64,000 nucleotides of DNA from Bryoerythrophyllum caledonicum. Lineage: Eukaryota > Streptophyta > Bryopsida > Pottiales > Pottiaceae. The position numbers were made by a program, and so were the translations under genes. A model generated the notes under the pieces. That model was given only the letters and a program-made list of their open reading frames with translations, was not told the origin of the DNA and ran no database searches. Position 1 is the first letter of the stretch; each line of letters begins with the position of its first letter. Below, one piece after another: positions 46,893-58,417 of this stretch. The DNA lies in contig OZ020517.1 of NCBI GenBank assembly GCA_963971425.1, positions 14,603,297-14,667,296 on the forward strand, read 5' to 3'.

Positions 46893-47634
46893 TATATTAA
46901 CCCTCTTGGGAAGGATAGGAGGCCTTATAACTGTCACTGTACCTGAGCCTGCTTCATCTACGAGATGCTTACATATGACTTTGTGAAATCTACTCTCTAT
47001 AGTGATTGTTGATTACAAGATGTGTTCCATGCTATTATGCACACTTTTGGTGGCTACTTCCAAAGGGAATGGAAGTCAGAGTAGGGAGTTGTTTGTCTAA
47101 TACGATCACTCTACTATAAAGTATAGACGGGCATCCTATGGCCGTGCGATGGCGCCACATCACTGTTGAGGAGCAATGAGGTGAAGGGAGGAGGGAGTTC
47201 CCAGAGGAGGTAGATGCACATGACGACCATATGGGGCTTCATCTCCCAGATATGGTCCCTACAAGTCCGGGTTGGGCTTCTCATGCCCACACCAATTTCA
47301 TGGTAAAATCTAATATGGTTCCTAACCAAACCATTTAGTTACCGTCTTCTGATTCACCTTTTCAACCATATTATTACCACAACGTTCCAATTGTGTTCCT
47401 AATGAGTTCCCATGTTGTTCCCTAGAGTTCCCCGCCGTGTTTCCAAGTGTGTTTCCCGAGCGTTCTCCATCGGTCCCAACACGTTCCCCCCTTTCCCAAA
47501 GAATTCCCAACACGTTTACACTGGGAACCAATGTATACTTTAAAAATTTCATCCAAATTTACCTTTTGTTTAGTGGGGCCTATCACCAATGGTTGGGGCC
47601 CAACGTAGACTCATTCGCATACATGCGCGTGAGC
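46893..47634. other. gene-free stretch
   Basis: No supported gene. 47330-47520 is rich in GTTCCC/CCCAA words in a loosely repetitive pattern. It ends at the TTA target site of the Harbinger element. Confidence 0.45.
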
Positions 47635-48215
47635 TTAAGGGCGCTTTACACTACGGACCATGGAGATTGACCACGGCCCTCTAAAATCTGTGATTGGTCA
47701 CGGAAATCGTCCCGGTCTAAGTTTGCTTTACACTACCTTGAAAAAAGGAGATTGACCACAGAGTTCAAGGTTACCTTAATATGCTATTTTCTACTGAGTG
47801 AATAATGTTTCTTGGTCCAACGGGTTTTTCGTCGAGTTGAGGCAAAGAGGTCGGCTCGACGGAAAATAAGGGGGATTGAAAATCAGTGATTGGCTGAAAA
47901 TCAAATTTATTATTATTTTTAAATGATTTTTTTCCCGTAATTTTTCAATGCTATTGTCGGACGTTGGAATACTATTTTTTGACGTCGTTTTCTTGAGACT
48001 GTTGGAGTGTAAGAAAAGAGAATAAAGGTCGTATGTCCCGTTTTCCTCCCTCTCTAATTTCTTGTGTATGCATTGTTTTGTGTTGTTTTTTGCATGTTTT
48101 TTTGTTGTTTTTGCCAAGAATTTTTTCCGGACCTTTTCTTTCAATGGAGGGATATAGTATAGATGGAGAGTGTAGAGATTCCGAAGGGCACACATGGTTG
48201 CAAAACTCTAAATGA

Positions 48216-49569
48216 ATGAAATTTGCAACACCATTTTCTTTGCCTCCAAGTAATGCACCATCTAGAATTGCTGAAGTGCAATTTCAGCATGGGCCAAATT
48301 TGCTTGATTTGCATTCTAGTGCATTTCTCCCAACTTCTACACCTTTAGTGAGAAGACTCCCTCATAGTGAAGGAGAATTAGAAGAGATTGGCACCCAAAT
48401 CCCACATAGTGAGTTCATGAGAGGAAAGAAGATTTTGGAGGTGAAACAAGAGGAAGGTGCAAGAAAGGTGTCTGAAGCGCCTCCAAAGAAGAGAGGTTGT
48501 CCAAGCAAAGAGAAGACTACCGTGAAGGAAAAACCGAAGAAGAAGGCAAAGGCAACCGTGATTCAACTTGAAAAATTGGATGAAGAGGACACAACTCCTA
48601 CAAAATGGAAGGATTACGAAGTCGAAACCTTGATTGCAATTAGAGGCGAGATGGACGAGGAATTTGCAAGAACAACAAACAAACAAGGTATGAAATTTTT
48701 AATTTTTTTTGCAAAGCGTTGAATTTTTGTGGCGAATGAGGGCGAATGAGGGCATATGTGGGCCGTAGAAGGCCTTGGCCTTTGCCAAGGCCCCCCCTCC
48801 CCCCAAAACTGCATCGGCCGCTGCCGCGGAGGCTTTGCGAGTCTAATTTCAGGCCCTACCAGAGCCTCATGCGCGTGGGGATTTGAACCCCGGTCTCCGG
48901 AGAGCAACTAGATTCCTCCCATAGCCATCACTCAGCCACAAGCTTTTTGATGTCCAAGATGTTTTCGGAGTGTTGATTGTACTAAAAACTGTCCTAATTT
49001 CTTTGCTGGAATTTTCATTCAAGTTGCCTTTTCACACCTTTTGAGCTTGTTTTAAGCCATAATTCTCCTATTTTTTGTCATGTCTAGTAGGTAAAAATGC
49101 ATGGGTGAAGTTAGAAGTCCGAATGGTTGCGGGAATCCGAGGGTTCAACCAAACATGGCTATCTTGTAAGAAGAAGTACAAAACTATCTTAACCGGATAC
49201 CAAAATGACAAGAGGGCGAATGAAATTTCGGGGACGGATCGAAAACAAGTATGTTGTTGGTTTGAAGAGATGGACATATGGAATAGTAAACGTGCAAGTG
49301 CTCACAACCAAATTCCGGCAAGTACTATGGAAGGAAACGACACATTTGGAACGACTTCTTCACCACCTACGACTCTAGAATCAACATATTTCAACCCTTC
49401 CATAACACCAAATACACAAGAGAAGAAAAAGAAGAGTCAAGACAAAATTGAAAGACTGTTGCAGCAAGTGGTAGGCAATTCTGCCGTTTTGATTTCCACC
49501 TTCCAACAGTCTACAGATTTGTTAAAAATTATGGACCGTAATTTTGCAGTACTTCTAGAGAGGTTTTAG
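48216..49569 (+). CDS. Harbinger SANT/trihelix protein, 2 exons
   Basis: Exons are 48216-48687 and 49091-49569, joined through GT-AG (donor GTATGA, acceptor TAGTAG) to 951 nt, 316 aa, without a stop. The first 100 residues are Pro/Ser-rich. A Lys-rich basic stretch follows (PKKRGCPSKEK, PKKKAKA; likely nuclear localisation), then a trihelix fold split by the intron: WKDYEVETLIAIRGEMDEEF before, and GFNQTWLSCKKKYKTILTGY with WFEEMDIW after. The C-terminal part (KSQDKIERLLQQVVGNSAVL) looks helical. In Harbinger elements such proteins bind DNA and help the transposase reach the nucleus and element ends. An upstream exon cannot be excluded. The 403-nt intron contains a SINE-like insert. Confidence 0.8.
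48730..48958 (-). mobile_element. tRNA-derived SINE-like insertion
   Basis: Read on the minus strand, TGGCTGAGTGATGG (48938-48925) is a good A box and GGTTCAAATCC (48889-48879) a near-perfect B box of RNA polymerase III, at tRNA-like spacing. About 150 bp of GC-rich body follow. It does not fold as an intact tRNA by eye. It is inserted in the intron of the Harbinger SANT gene. CAAAAA-type sequence at both sides could be a target duplication, but this is weak. Confidence 0.55.
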
Positions 49570-49747
49570 CTACAGTTCCATGGAATCAGAACTACTATCA
49601 GAAAACACTAGATTTGACTCCTTCCGAATTTTGTAATGCCATAGACTTTTAGCCAAAACTTTGTGCATTGTTGTAGATTCACGAAGCAAGTCTTTAGCCC
49701 TTTCATTCTCCTTCAACAGAAACACTTCACTCTCTTCATTGTTCACT

Positions 49748-50932
49748 TCACTCTCTTCCATACTTCACTTCAAGAATTGATGCCCTTTCACAACGCAATT
49801 CTTGACCTTCTTTTAAATCGCCACTATCTATTCTTTCTTGTAGTTGTTCATCGGCTTCTGTAATCCAGTCCACGTCCAATCCATCCTTCATTGTGATGCA
49901 CAAGTTGTGCATCACAATGCATGTTGAGACAATATTCGGTACCATCCTTAATGGTACATCACACTTCTTCATGATAATTCTCCATCTCCCTTATAAAATT
50001 CCAAATGCCCTCTCTACACACATTCGCGTTGAAGATTGAATGAAATTCCAATTTCCATGGATTTGTGACAGTTTGGTTTTTCCTCCCTTGAATGGACAAT
50101 ACATCCACGGTCTAACGGGATATGCTTCATCCTATCAACTTGTACGGATGCAGTTTCCCCTCTATACAAGCTCTTCCAATTTTTGTAACTTGAAAAACAA
50201 CCCAATCATGAAGACTACCGGCCTAACCAAACTCGTAATTCCAAAACTTGCATTTGACATCAACGATTCCTTGAAGAATAGCTGAATGGAACGACTTCCG
50301 GTAATAATAATCTTCTCCACCAACAATTGGCGCCAATACTGCAATACGCAACCCATCTATTGTGCCTACAACGTAAGGAATGCCATGTAGAGCTTCAAAT
50401 TCTATAGCTAAAATCCTAAACTATGATTCACTAGGCATTTGAACAAATATTCGTTGCAAATGTTCTCTACTGGCTTTACGAAATTCTCTCACAATTTTTG
50501 AAACCGTACATTCAACAACCCCATATAGATCCCCTATAAGTCCATTGCCAAATCTTAGCCTTGTCAATGAAATTGCAATTCTAGTTTCTCAGAAATTGAA
50601 TTTTTGAAAGGTGTATCTTGTTTTTGCAAAAATGACCCTAACTTCTTACAAAGAAATTTGAAAGTAACAAATTTAACTCGGGTTCTAACCTTAAATTGCC
50701 CTTCAGTGTATGATCCCAACAATAATCGATCCGTAAATCCACCTTGTCTTGCAAAACTCCAAATGCTCCGTATTCTTTGTCCAGTATTCTCCAAAAACAT
50801 GCTGAAAATTGCCAATTTCTCCCACTCTCCTTGTAAAATCAATGCTTGCATGCTCACAACGTCTGAAACAAGCATGTGCAAGCACATATACAACCCCAGC
50901 ATCAACACAAGGTCCCTCCTCCTCCTCTCCAT
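49748..50932 (-). pseudogene. Harbinger DDE transposase, frameshifted
   Basis: Read from 50932 downward. The N-terminal helical region ends near 50564. One frame over, the chain continues with TRLRFGNGL and VSKIVREF. The catalytic boxes follow: GTIDG (about 50366-50351), LHDWVVF (about 50215-50200) and, after another frame change, AYPVRPW and ERAFGILKGRW (about 50015-49990), giving the DDE triad. The end reaches about 49748. Two or more frameshifts and at least two stops are present. The three acidic residues survive, so inactivation is by reading-frame damage. The gene converges on the SANT gene with about 180 bp between their ends. Confidence 0.85.
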
Positions 50933-51258
50933 TGCAACCCTAGTTGCTCAAATTTTAAGAGAAGAGAAAAAAAAAGAGAAGAAGAAAAGAGGGAAGGTGG
51001 AAACAAGGAGGAAGAAGAAGGGGAGGGTGAGAGAGTGAATGACGAGGTAAACTCCAAATCCGCCCTTTTAGATATACATTAAAAAAATCAGCCCATACTT
51101 GTCCCGGTCCAAATCCACTTTACACTATGAGAAGTGACCAAGACACTTCTTCATTTTTTATTTTTCATGGTCATGGCTCTAGACCAAGAGCGGTGACCAT
51201 GAAAATAAATGATTTCTCTTGGTCAATCCTCATGGTCCATAGTGTAAAGCGCCCCTTA

Positions 51259-52740
51259 GTGAAGGGCAATGGCGGAAATGGGAGTCGGCATCCCTGCGGA
51301 TCTCTAGGCATCTTTGCACCCGACAATCTGTCGACGTGATGGAGGCTTCAGGAGGCGATGAAAGGGCGGTGGATCTGGTGGAGGATTTCTTCAAGGGCTC
51401 CATTAGCAAGGCCATAGCGCATGCCCTGGCAAGCGATTTGGGCTCTCTCGGCGTTTGAGTGCGGTTGCTAGTGGTGACGGTGCTCCTGATTGAAGCGCCT
51501 ACGGTGTGTTTTAGTGTATTTGTGGGGCGTCACTAGCTGCACCACTACGAGGAGAGGACCTCTCGCCTTCCCCTTGCCCGTGCTTCTTTTCTCCGCCTTC
51601 ACCTTCATCTCCGCACTTTGTTGTGGTTGTCGCACATCGTTAAATTTATGATTTAGGGTTTGCCTGCTCATGTTATCGCATGCTCGGTTTGTGTTTAGCA
51701 GCCATGTTAAAGTGCATGAGCTTCATGCCGAGAGTGAGAAAGAGCTTTGTCTACCTCAACCGATGTTATCTTGAAGCTCCGCCAACTCTTTGTAAGTGAT
51801 GATGGTGTTCACACGCTGACTAAAGTCCTGCCAGAACTGTTTTGGCTCAAGCTCGGGTTCATTTCGATTGTGGAGATATCTAATCATACGTAGCACACGC
51901 CACTCACCTCCACTCTTAATCCTAAAAGACTAAGTGTCCTTTTGGAAGACAATCTTTTTCACTTTGAATATAATTATCTTTCAGTCCCTTTAGTCAAAAA
52001 TCACAAATTTTTATATCATCATTTCATACAAGTATAGAAGAAGGCCCAAGGCAAACTAACCACCTCGTTGGGAGAGGCTCGATGAATGGAACAAACCTTC
52101 CTCATCCCCGCGGCCCAGCAACCATGAAGAACAATAACTCTAGGGCTCCAGCCCGGCCCCACAACACGCATCGACGCAGCCTGGCCGGCCCTTGTCCCCC
52201 TCCCCGTACCCGACGTCCAATATCCCTACCCCTACCTGTGCTCATAGCCCCCCCCCTCCGGATACCCAATACTCGCCCCCAGAATGGCCCCCCGATATCC
52301 TCATGCGATACCCCCGCATCGCCCATCCCAGCTCCCCTCGCATCGCACATCCCAGCTCCCCTCGCATCGCAACGCCAACCCCAACTCTTGATTCTGCATA
52401 TCTTGTCCCTATCGCCGTGGGCTTGCCCCCTATAGCCGTGAGATATGCATAGACAGTACAAAAACTTGCGCAGGTAGTGTTGACGGCTGCAGGTGCTCGA
52501 GATCACAAGAAGTGAAGCATTTGCACGTGCACAACATCCATGATCGTCGTTCAAGTAATACTTAACCTTCTCTTTGGGTTTTTTCCCACCAAAAATATGC
52601 ATTTTTGCATGTTTTTTAAATTTGAAGTTAGGATTTTTTGGATGAATATTCATTTAACATTGCATGGTTTTTTGCAACAAGAACTGTGAGTGACTATTTT
52701 AGAGTTTAGAGTTTTCTTTGGGTATTGCAATAGGAGAGGA
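51259..52740. other. gene-free stretch
   Basis: Overlapping ORFs at 52082-52653 on both strands arise from a C-rich segment (52190-52440) with repeated CATCGCACATCCCAGCTCCC words and show no family signal. I see no gene. Confidence 0.45.
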
Positions 52741-53395
52741 TGTGACATTTTTTGGGTTCTTATGATGGTGACAGGTGTTTTAATGGGAGAGGGTGAGGTG
52801 GTTTAAGTATGCTTTGTTGCGGTAGAAGTAGTGCGTGACATATTTTGGGTAATTCTCACGGTGACGGGTATTTCATTTTAGTCCAATGACGTTTTTTCCA
52901 TGTTTTCCATGCGGTGACGGTTTTGCATAGAATCGGGGAATTGGGGGCTGCGAGCCGGAATCAGGCAACCGCCAAGGTATTTAGATCAGGAAGCGGGGAT
53001 GGCAATTGATGAGGCGGCTTGCCTCCTATTGTTGAAGAATTACCTAGAAGAATACACATCACGACCTATAAAGAATAAAAGTAATCACCACCATATCACT
53101 CATGAATATGCAATACCCGTCACGACCATGTAAAGGATGGAAAAAACGTCCATGGTCCACTCTGGAATACCCGTCGCAACCCATAATGATGAAAGTAGTC
53201 ACTCTCAAACACCGAAAAATGTGCAATATCTGTCACTATCATGGAAAGAATGGAAAATACGTCCTTGGTCCACTCTAAAATACCCGTCACAACATAGTAA
53301 AAAAACAACGTAACTATCAATGTACACACCAAAATATGCCATACCCGTCACCGCGTGGAATACAAGGAAAAATGTCACAGGACTAAAATATTGAG
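52741..53395. repeat. 115-bp tandem array with an inverted fragment
   Basis: Three direct units of about 110-115 bp (about 53050-53164, 53165-53279, 53280-53390) share AATACCCGTCAC, ATGGAAAGAATGGAAAA and ACGTCCATGGTCCACTCT. A partial copy in opposite orientation lies at about 52840-52930 (GTGACGGGTATTTCATTTTA, ACGTTTTTTCCATG). The whole is able to fold back. There is no coding potential. Confidence 0.65.
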
Positions 53396-55075
53396 AGAAT
53401 CCCACGGGAATAGGCTGCGATTATAGAAAATCCCACGGGAATAGGCTACGATGTGGAAGGCGCTACGACGTGGAAGGAGGAGCTGGAATTCCCGCAAACC
53501 GGGTCTGGCCGGGTATCGGTAGACGGGATACCGGTTGGAGGAGTATGGGTATACTCGTAGTGAGCAACTTGCGGGGCGGGTAGGAGAGAGGGTACAGGAA
53601 ATCGGGAGGGGATTGGGGGCACTAGCCGGGCTCAGGCTGGTCTTCCTCACTGTGCCGAGCACGCAAGAGGGCGGATGGGACGGTTGGCCTCTTTTAGTTG
53701 GGGCTCTTCAATCGAGGGGGTCAATTTGTCCATGGCTAGAAGAAGATCCTACTATTACATTCTCAAAAAGTTTACCTTGGTAGTTTTCAAACAATGGAGT
53801 AGAGATTCCTCAAAAATGCCTTGGTTCTTTAGGGGTAATTGGGTGCCGTTTCTGCCCCGTTTCCACCACTTTCACTCTTTCATGAGGGAAACTCCTACAC
53901 AACCAACAAGTTAGTCAATGTGCATATATGGAGTGAACAAATAAATACATTTGTTTTCAGTGATAGCTAATAGAATTATGAATTCAAACCCCAAGTGATT
54001 TCATATTTTTCCAATAATAAGATAACTTTGACTAATAACAAGCCTCCATTTGGGTGGTAATGGGATGGAAGTGGGTTGAATATTTCCGAATTTTGAAAGT
54101 GTAGGTTATGGATTCTGGTTGATTACATGGGACGTTACCTTGTTAGGGTTTGCTACTCGTCATGAACCCTTACTCATGTTGATGCTCATGGAGGTATGTA
54201 CCGGTAGAAATAGATTAAACATGGCAGACTATTTTGAAAATTCATCACTAATTTGCATTTTATTGGAAGATTTTTTAGTCACTTGGGTTGAAATTGTACT
54301 ACAAAGTACTAGAACTAAACTTAATCCTTATTATTATGCTTCGCCTCCAAATATGCACATTGCTTAGTATGGCAATTGTATGTTAGATTATCTTTATTCT
54401 CACGGCGTAATGCTGAGGGTTGTCCATTTAGATGAACAAGGCTATTTAGTTGTCCTTGACGGACATGATTGATGTGTTTGTCCTTAATTCCAAAAGAACC
54501 ACAAGTCTCAAAGTGGGCATTTGCAATCTCTAGTATGTTCCCATGATTGTAATTTACAATCTTGTTTCTTGAAATTTTGTACGAAGTTGCGAGAAGTGAA
54601 GATTTACGTGGGAGTATGATTTTTATTTTATTGGAATTTTAGAAAAAAAAATTATGTCATGTTAAGTGATTTTTGTTGACTCAGGACAGGGAGGAGAACA
54701 ACACCAAAAACTTTTGTTACTACCCCTTACTAAATGTGAGGTTTTTAAAAACAAGTAGCATTACTTTATTTGTGGTTGTGTCAATGTTTTTTTTGTATAA
54801 TGAAAATATTTGACTATAAGATAGTCAAAGTTATCTTTCCTTTTTTGAAAAAGGTACTAGACAATAAACTCATCTCTTCGTAACAATTAGAGATCCAGAT
54901 TATTTTCTGATTTCACCAAGATAACAAATATAGCCTTCACTTTCTCTGATAAAATATATTTGAATCATTTTTGTAAATATAAATCTAGTATTTATATACA
55001 AGTACCCTATGTGTTGGTCAATTTTGTACATGATTAATTTACAATGCAGAATGTCCTAAAGTTTTGGAGAATGTC
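53396..55075. other. gene-free stretch
   Basis: No supported gene. A short tandem pair (GAATCCCACGGGAATAGGCT, and AAAATCCCACGGGAATAGGC) lies at about 53397-53448. The segment near 54570-54660 resembles 20715-20790. Confidence 0.45.
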
Positions 55076-55288
55076 CTATAAATGATACGGTCAACTTGTT
55101 TCATGGAGAATGTCCTAAATTCAAGAAATTTATCTATGTGATATCCGTATAATACCTAGATAATACCCATTGTGTCGGAACCACTATGATTGTGAAAATT
55201 GAATAATTTGACACGAAGTATTCAAAACTTATCAATGCGTACAATAACCTAATTGGCACGTTAAACAAGTTGACCGTATCATTTATAG
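55076..55288. mobile_element. 213-bp element with perfect 26-bp inverted ends
   Basis: 55076-55101 and 55263-55288 are exact reverse complements (starting CTATAAATGATACGGTCAAC). The element is too short to code. Exact ends imply a recent origin or recent gene conversion. Confidence 0.75.
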
Positions 55289-57217
55289 TGAATATTTGCC
55301 TACTAGGCTTTTATTTTGCACATCCTCGAGTGCACCATGATATAAGAACTTATTTGTGACTAGGGACAAAAATGATTCAATAGGCTTGTGACTTAAATGC
55401 TTATCACTTGAACTAAGTGTGCTTAAAATCCATCACTTTCACTCTTCGCATGGAAGTAATCTACCAAGTAATCAAATATTGAGAAATTTTAGTGATTGCT
55501 ATTAGGTTGCATCATGAGCATAAATTGGTCACCCCATATATTTGATATGAAGAAGTCTTATTGATCAAGGTTGGTTGAAATGTGTTTTATACTATGAAAT
55601 TTAGTACATATTTCAATTAGGTGTAGCTTATTTAGTTTCTACAAGCAAATTAGATTCTTAAACCTCTCATTCTTAGTTCATTTTCTATGCAACAAAGGCA
55701 ACCTACCCATGTCTACAATGCTCGATAAAGTCTTTACAAAATGAACTCCTCAATATCAACCAAGTATTCTAGGGTACTAAACCACTACTAGAAAAATGTA
55801 GAGAGAAAAACGTAAGGTACAGATCATACAGATGATGAGTTTGTTGGGGATAATGTCAGTTCTTAAATATACCCAAATAGTGCATACCACAATAGAGCGT
55901 ATCTAATTCAATACTGTCTAATTCAATAACCTCCATACTTCAATATTTCCGGCCGATCTCAACATTGGGCCAACTTAAATTTGGCACTCCCTTAGTCAAT
56001 ACCCTCAATAATTCAATATTTCGATCTAATCTTAAGATCTCTATGGTTGGATGGACCATGGTAGAAGTCACCAATTGACAATAGGACTCAAACCAGAGTA
56101 GTCATCCCATGGAGATGACCAAAGTCTACAATACAAATTGTAAACCACAGTAGATTCCTTGAGTAATGGTGGCAAGGCTCTAAGAGAACCCCTTCATCCA
56201 ACCAAAATCCATAACTGACACCTACAAAACTTATATCCAAGCCACTTCCATCCCATCACCACCCATTCAACTCCAAATGGAGGTTTGCTATTAGTCATGA
56301 CTCCGTACTTGTTGTTGCACTTAAGGAGGGTACCTATTAGCGACCTCCAGGTAAATATAACATCACACTCAAAAAATCTTAACTAATTCACATTTTGTCC
56401 AAAAAAATATGAAATCACTTGGGTTGAAAAATTTAACATGGAATTATTTGTTCTCACATTGCTTCACTTGTCAGTCATAGGGGGTTTTACCTTATACATA
56501 ATAGGCAATGAGTCTCAGACCACTCTTCTTCTCATCTCTTTACCAGATGCAGCAGTTTCACAGCCAACACCGAAGTCACTGCCAGAAAACCCCACCTTTT
56601 CTCAGTCAAAAAGTGTCTTCCTTTCACTCACCACCATAGCGGAATGTTCACTAAAGAAGGCCAATATTATCAGATCTACATTTAGAGTTAGGCCTTTGTT
56701 TGTTAACCACATGTAGGGCCTTTGTTGGCATTTAGTGTTTGTGTTGATATAAGTGCTGCCAACACCAAATGCCATAGTTAGAGTAGTGAGTAGACTTTGT
56801 TGAGCAGAAAGTCATTCGAAAGGAACTTACGGTGAGGTGTTTGCACAGCCGACAAGTCTCACGCGATGCTCATGCTCGGTACACAGCGCCAAACAACCTG
56901 CTCTTCTTTTTGTCCTCATTTTATGATATTAATTTGTGACAAAACCATTTATAACATTTTCATATAACATTTTCATTCATTTTAAAGTCTCATATATTGT
57001 TATGATCAAAATTAACCTACGAAAAAGATCCCCCAGAAATGACCTTCACTCAAATGAAACCACCAAATGACAAGGCTGTCCACATAGACAGATTGTTCCA
57101 AATGGACATTGGAAGAGTTCAAGGTAATGCGACAACACTCAACCTGGCCTTGGTTGCTGCTGTGTCCACAAGACTCGCCTCTTGATTTAGTTCTTCCTGC
57201 TATGGATTCTTTAACTA
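55289..57217. other. gene-free AT-rich stretch
   Basis: No supported gene. An imperfect short hairpin formed by GGCATTTAGTGTT and AACACCAAATGCC occurs at about 56729-56775. Nothing else stands out. Confidence 0.5.
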
Positions 57218-57728
57218 AGGTAGAGGCACCCAATTCCGACCAATAGAGTATGCATGGCATGGTGCATGAAAATGGAAAATGCTTAAAATGGTGCATGAAG
57301 TGACCCAAAACCGATAACTCAAAATCTGAAAAACACTAGTCATTATCGGCATTGGGTCATGAAGTGTGCAATTTTGGGTTGCTCCACCTCAATTGAGCTC
57401 TCATTGGTGGCATTGCCTCAAAGTCAAACAAGGTCGATCGGTATTGGGTACCCTTCATGAGTTGGCCCATCCATGACATGTCTTCTCTCTTTTACTCACT
57501 CTCACTTATTGACATTGGGTGAAGGAGGCACCAAATCTCACCTACTCTAGAGTTTGATTATGGGCTCCGGTGGATTTTGCGCTTTAAAATTCGATATCAA
57601 TTCCAAATCTTTGTGATTAAATTTGAAAAAATATTTGTTGATTTTCATTCCTAATTCCGCATCTTTCTAAATGAATGTCATTTGAGCCCCGAACTGGCTT
57701 AAGTGATCGGAATTGGGTGCCTCTACCT
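57218..57728. mobile_element. TIR element with TA target (family B, copy 2)
   Basis: A 511-bp element in reverse orientation relative to 9445-9987. Ends are AGGTAGAGGCACCCAATTCC and its complement, flanked by TA. It lies about 690 bp upstream of the peroxidase ATG and so could have brought regulatory sequence near that promoter. Confidence 0.7.
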
Positions 57729-58417
57729 TAATCATACCTCTAAATTCTATCACATTGATACTCCATCTGCCCCAGATCACACTCCTGGGACCGCCTCTCC
57801 AGTTTTAAAAAGGCTTCCCCATGGACTGTAAAAGCAGATCACAGCTACTCATGCCAATAATGGACGCTGCTCACTTTCTTTCCGCAGGAGAAGGATCTGC
57901 CTTCATCTTCGCCCATCAGGTGCCGTAAAGCCACTAAACCAGGTTAAAGAGAGTCACTACAACTACTGTAAAATGTTTTTACGTTAATGCATGATCCAAA
58001 AAGTAGATTATTGCTTCCGAAGGTCCAGGTGTTGCACTCGGCAACCTGGGTTGACAATGCAAGGTCAATCTCGAGCTATCATCTCTGTAGATGAAAGAGA
58101 ACAGTCTTCGAGAGGACAATAGTCGACATAAAGAACATCAGCTAGGACGCTAGCACGGCCTATTTTGTACGCTGGTATGTGAAGAGTCAGTTCGTTATAA
58201 GCGCACTCTACGCTTCTCAAGTTTCCCTCTCTCATGATCTGAGTCTAGTCTCTCCGTTGGAGCTTCCGTGCATCTCTAACCTGTTATTATTCTGTCATAG
58301 AGGAGGAGAGGGAGAGGGAGAGAGAGCTTGGAAGGTCATTTTAGGGGCGTTGGAACTTGTTTGAGCTGTGAGCCGGAGTTGGTTGCATTGGTGTTCAGCA
58401 GACCTTGGTTTGTCGAC
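57729..58417 (+). promoter_or_regulatory. peroxidase upstream region with GA-rich leader
   Basis: A GAGGAGAGGGAGAGGGAGAG purine tract at about 58301-58325 precedes the ATG at 58418. No TATA box could be picked with confidence. Confidence 0.35.

Larger units (their letters stand above)
47638..51255. mobile_element. autonomous-type PIF/Harbinger transposon, 3618 bp
   Basis: Termini AGGGCGCTTTACACTA on the left and, as complement, GGGGCGCTTTACACTA on the right are flanked by TTA at 47635-47637 and 51256-51258, the standard Harbinger target duplication. Inverted similarity extends about 40 bp with a few differences. The interior has two convergent genes, a trihelix/SANT protein (+) and a DDE transposase (-), which is the two-gene layout of the superfamily. 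The transposase is broken, so the copy is not self-sufficient now. A 501-bp relative with the same ends lies at 8625-9125. Confidence 0.9.

Noticed and set aside
48841-48960. Functional tRNA gene on the minus strand
   Set aside because: A and B boxes are good, but no convincing acceptor and anticodon stems form by eye, and GC-rich extra sequence follows; a tRNA-derived SINE fits better.
52082-52653. Overlapping ORFs of 117 and 183 codons on opposite strands
   Set aside because: They arise from a C-rich, locally repetitive tract with proline- and glycine-rich translations and no domain signal.
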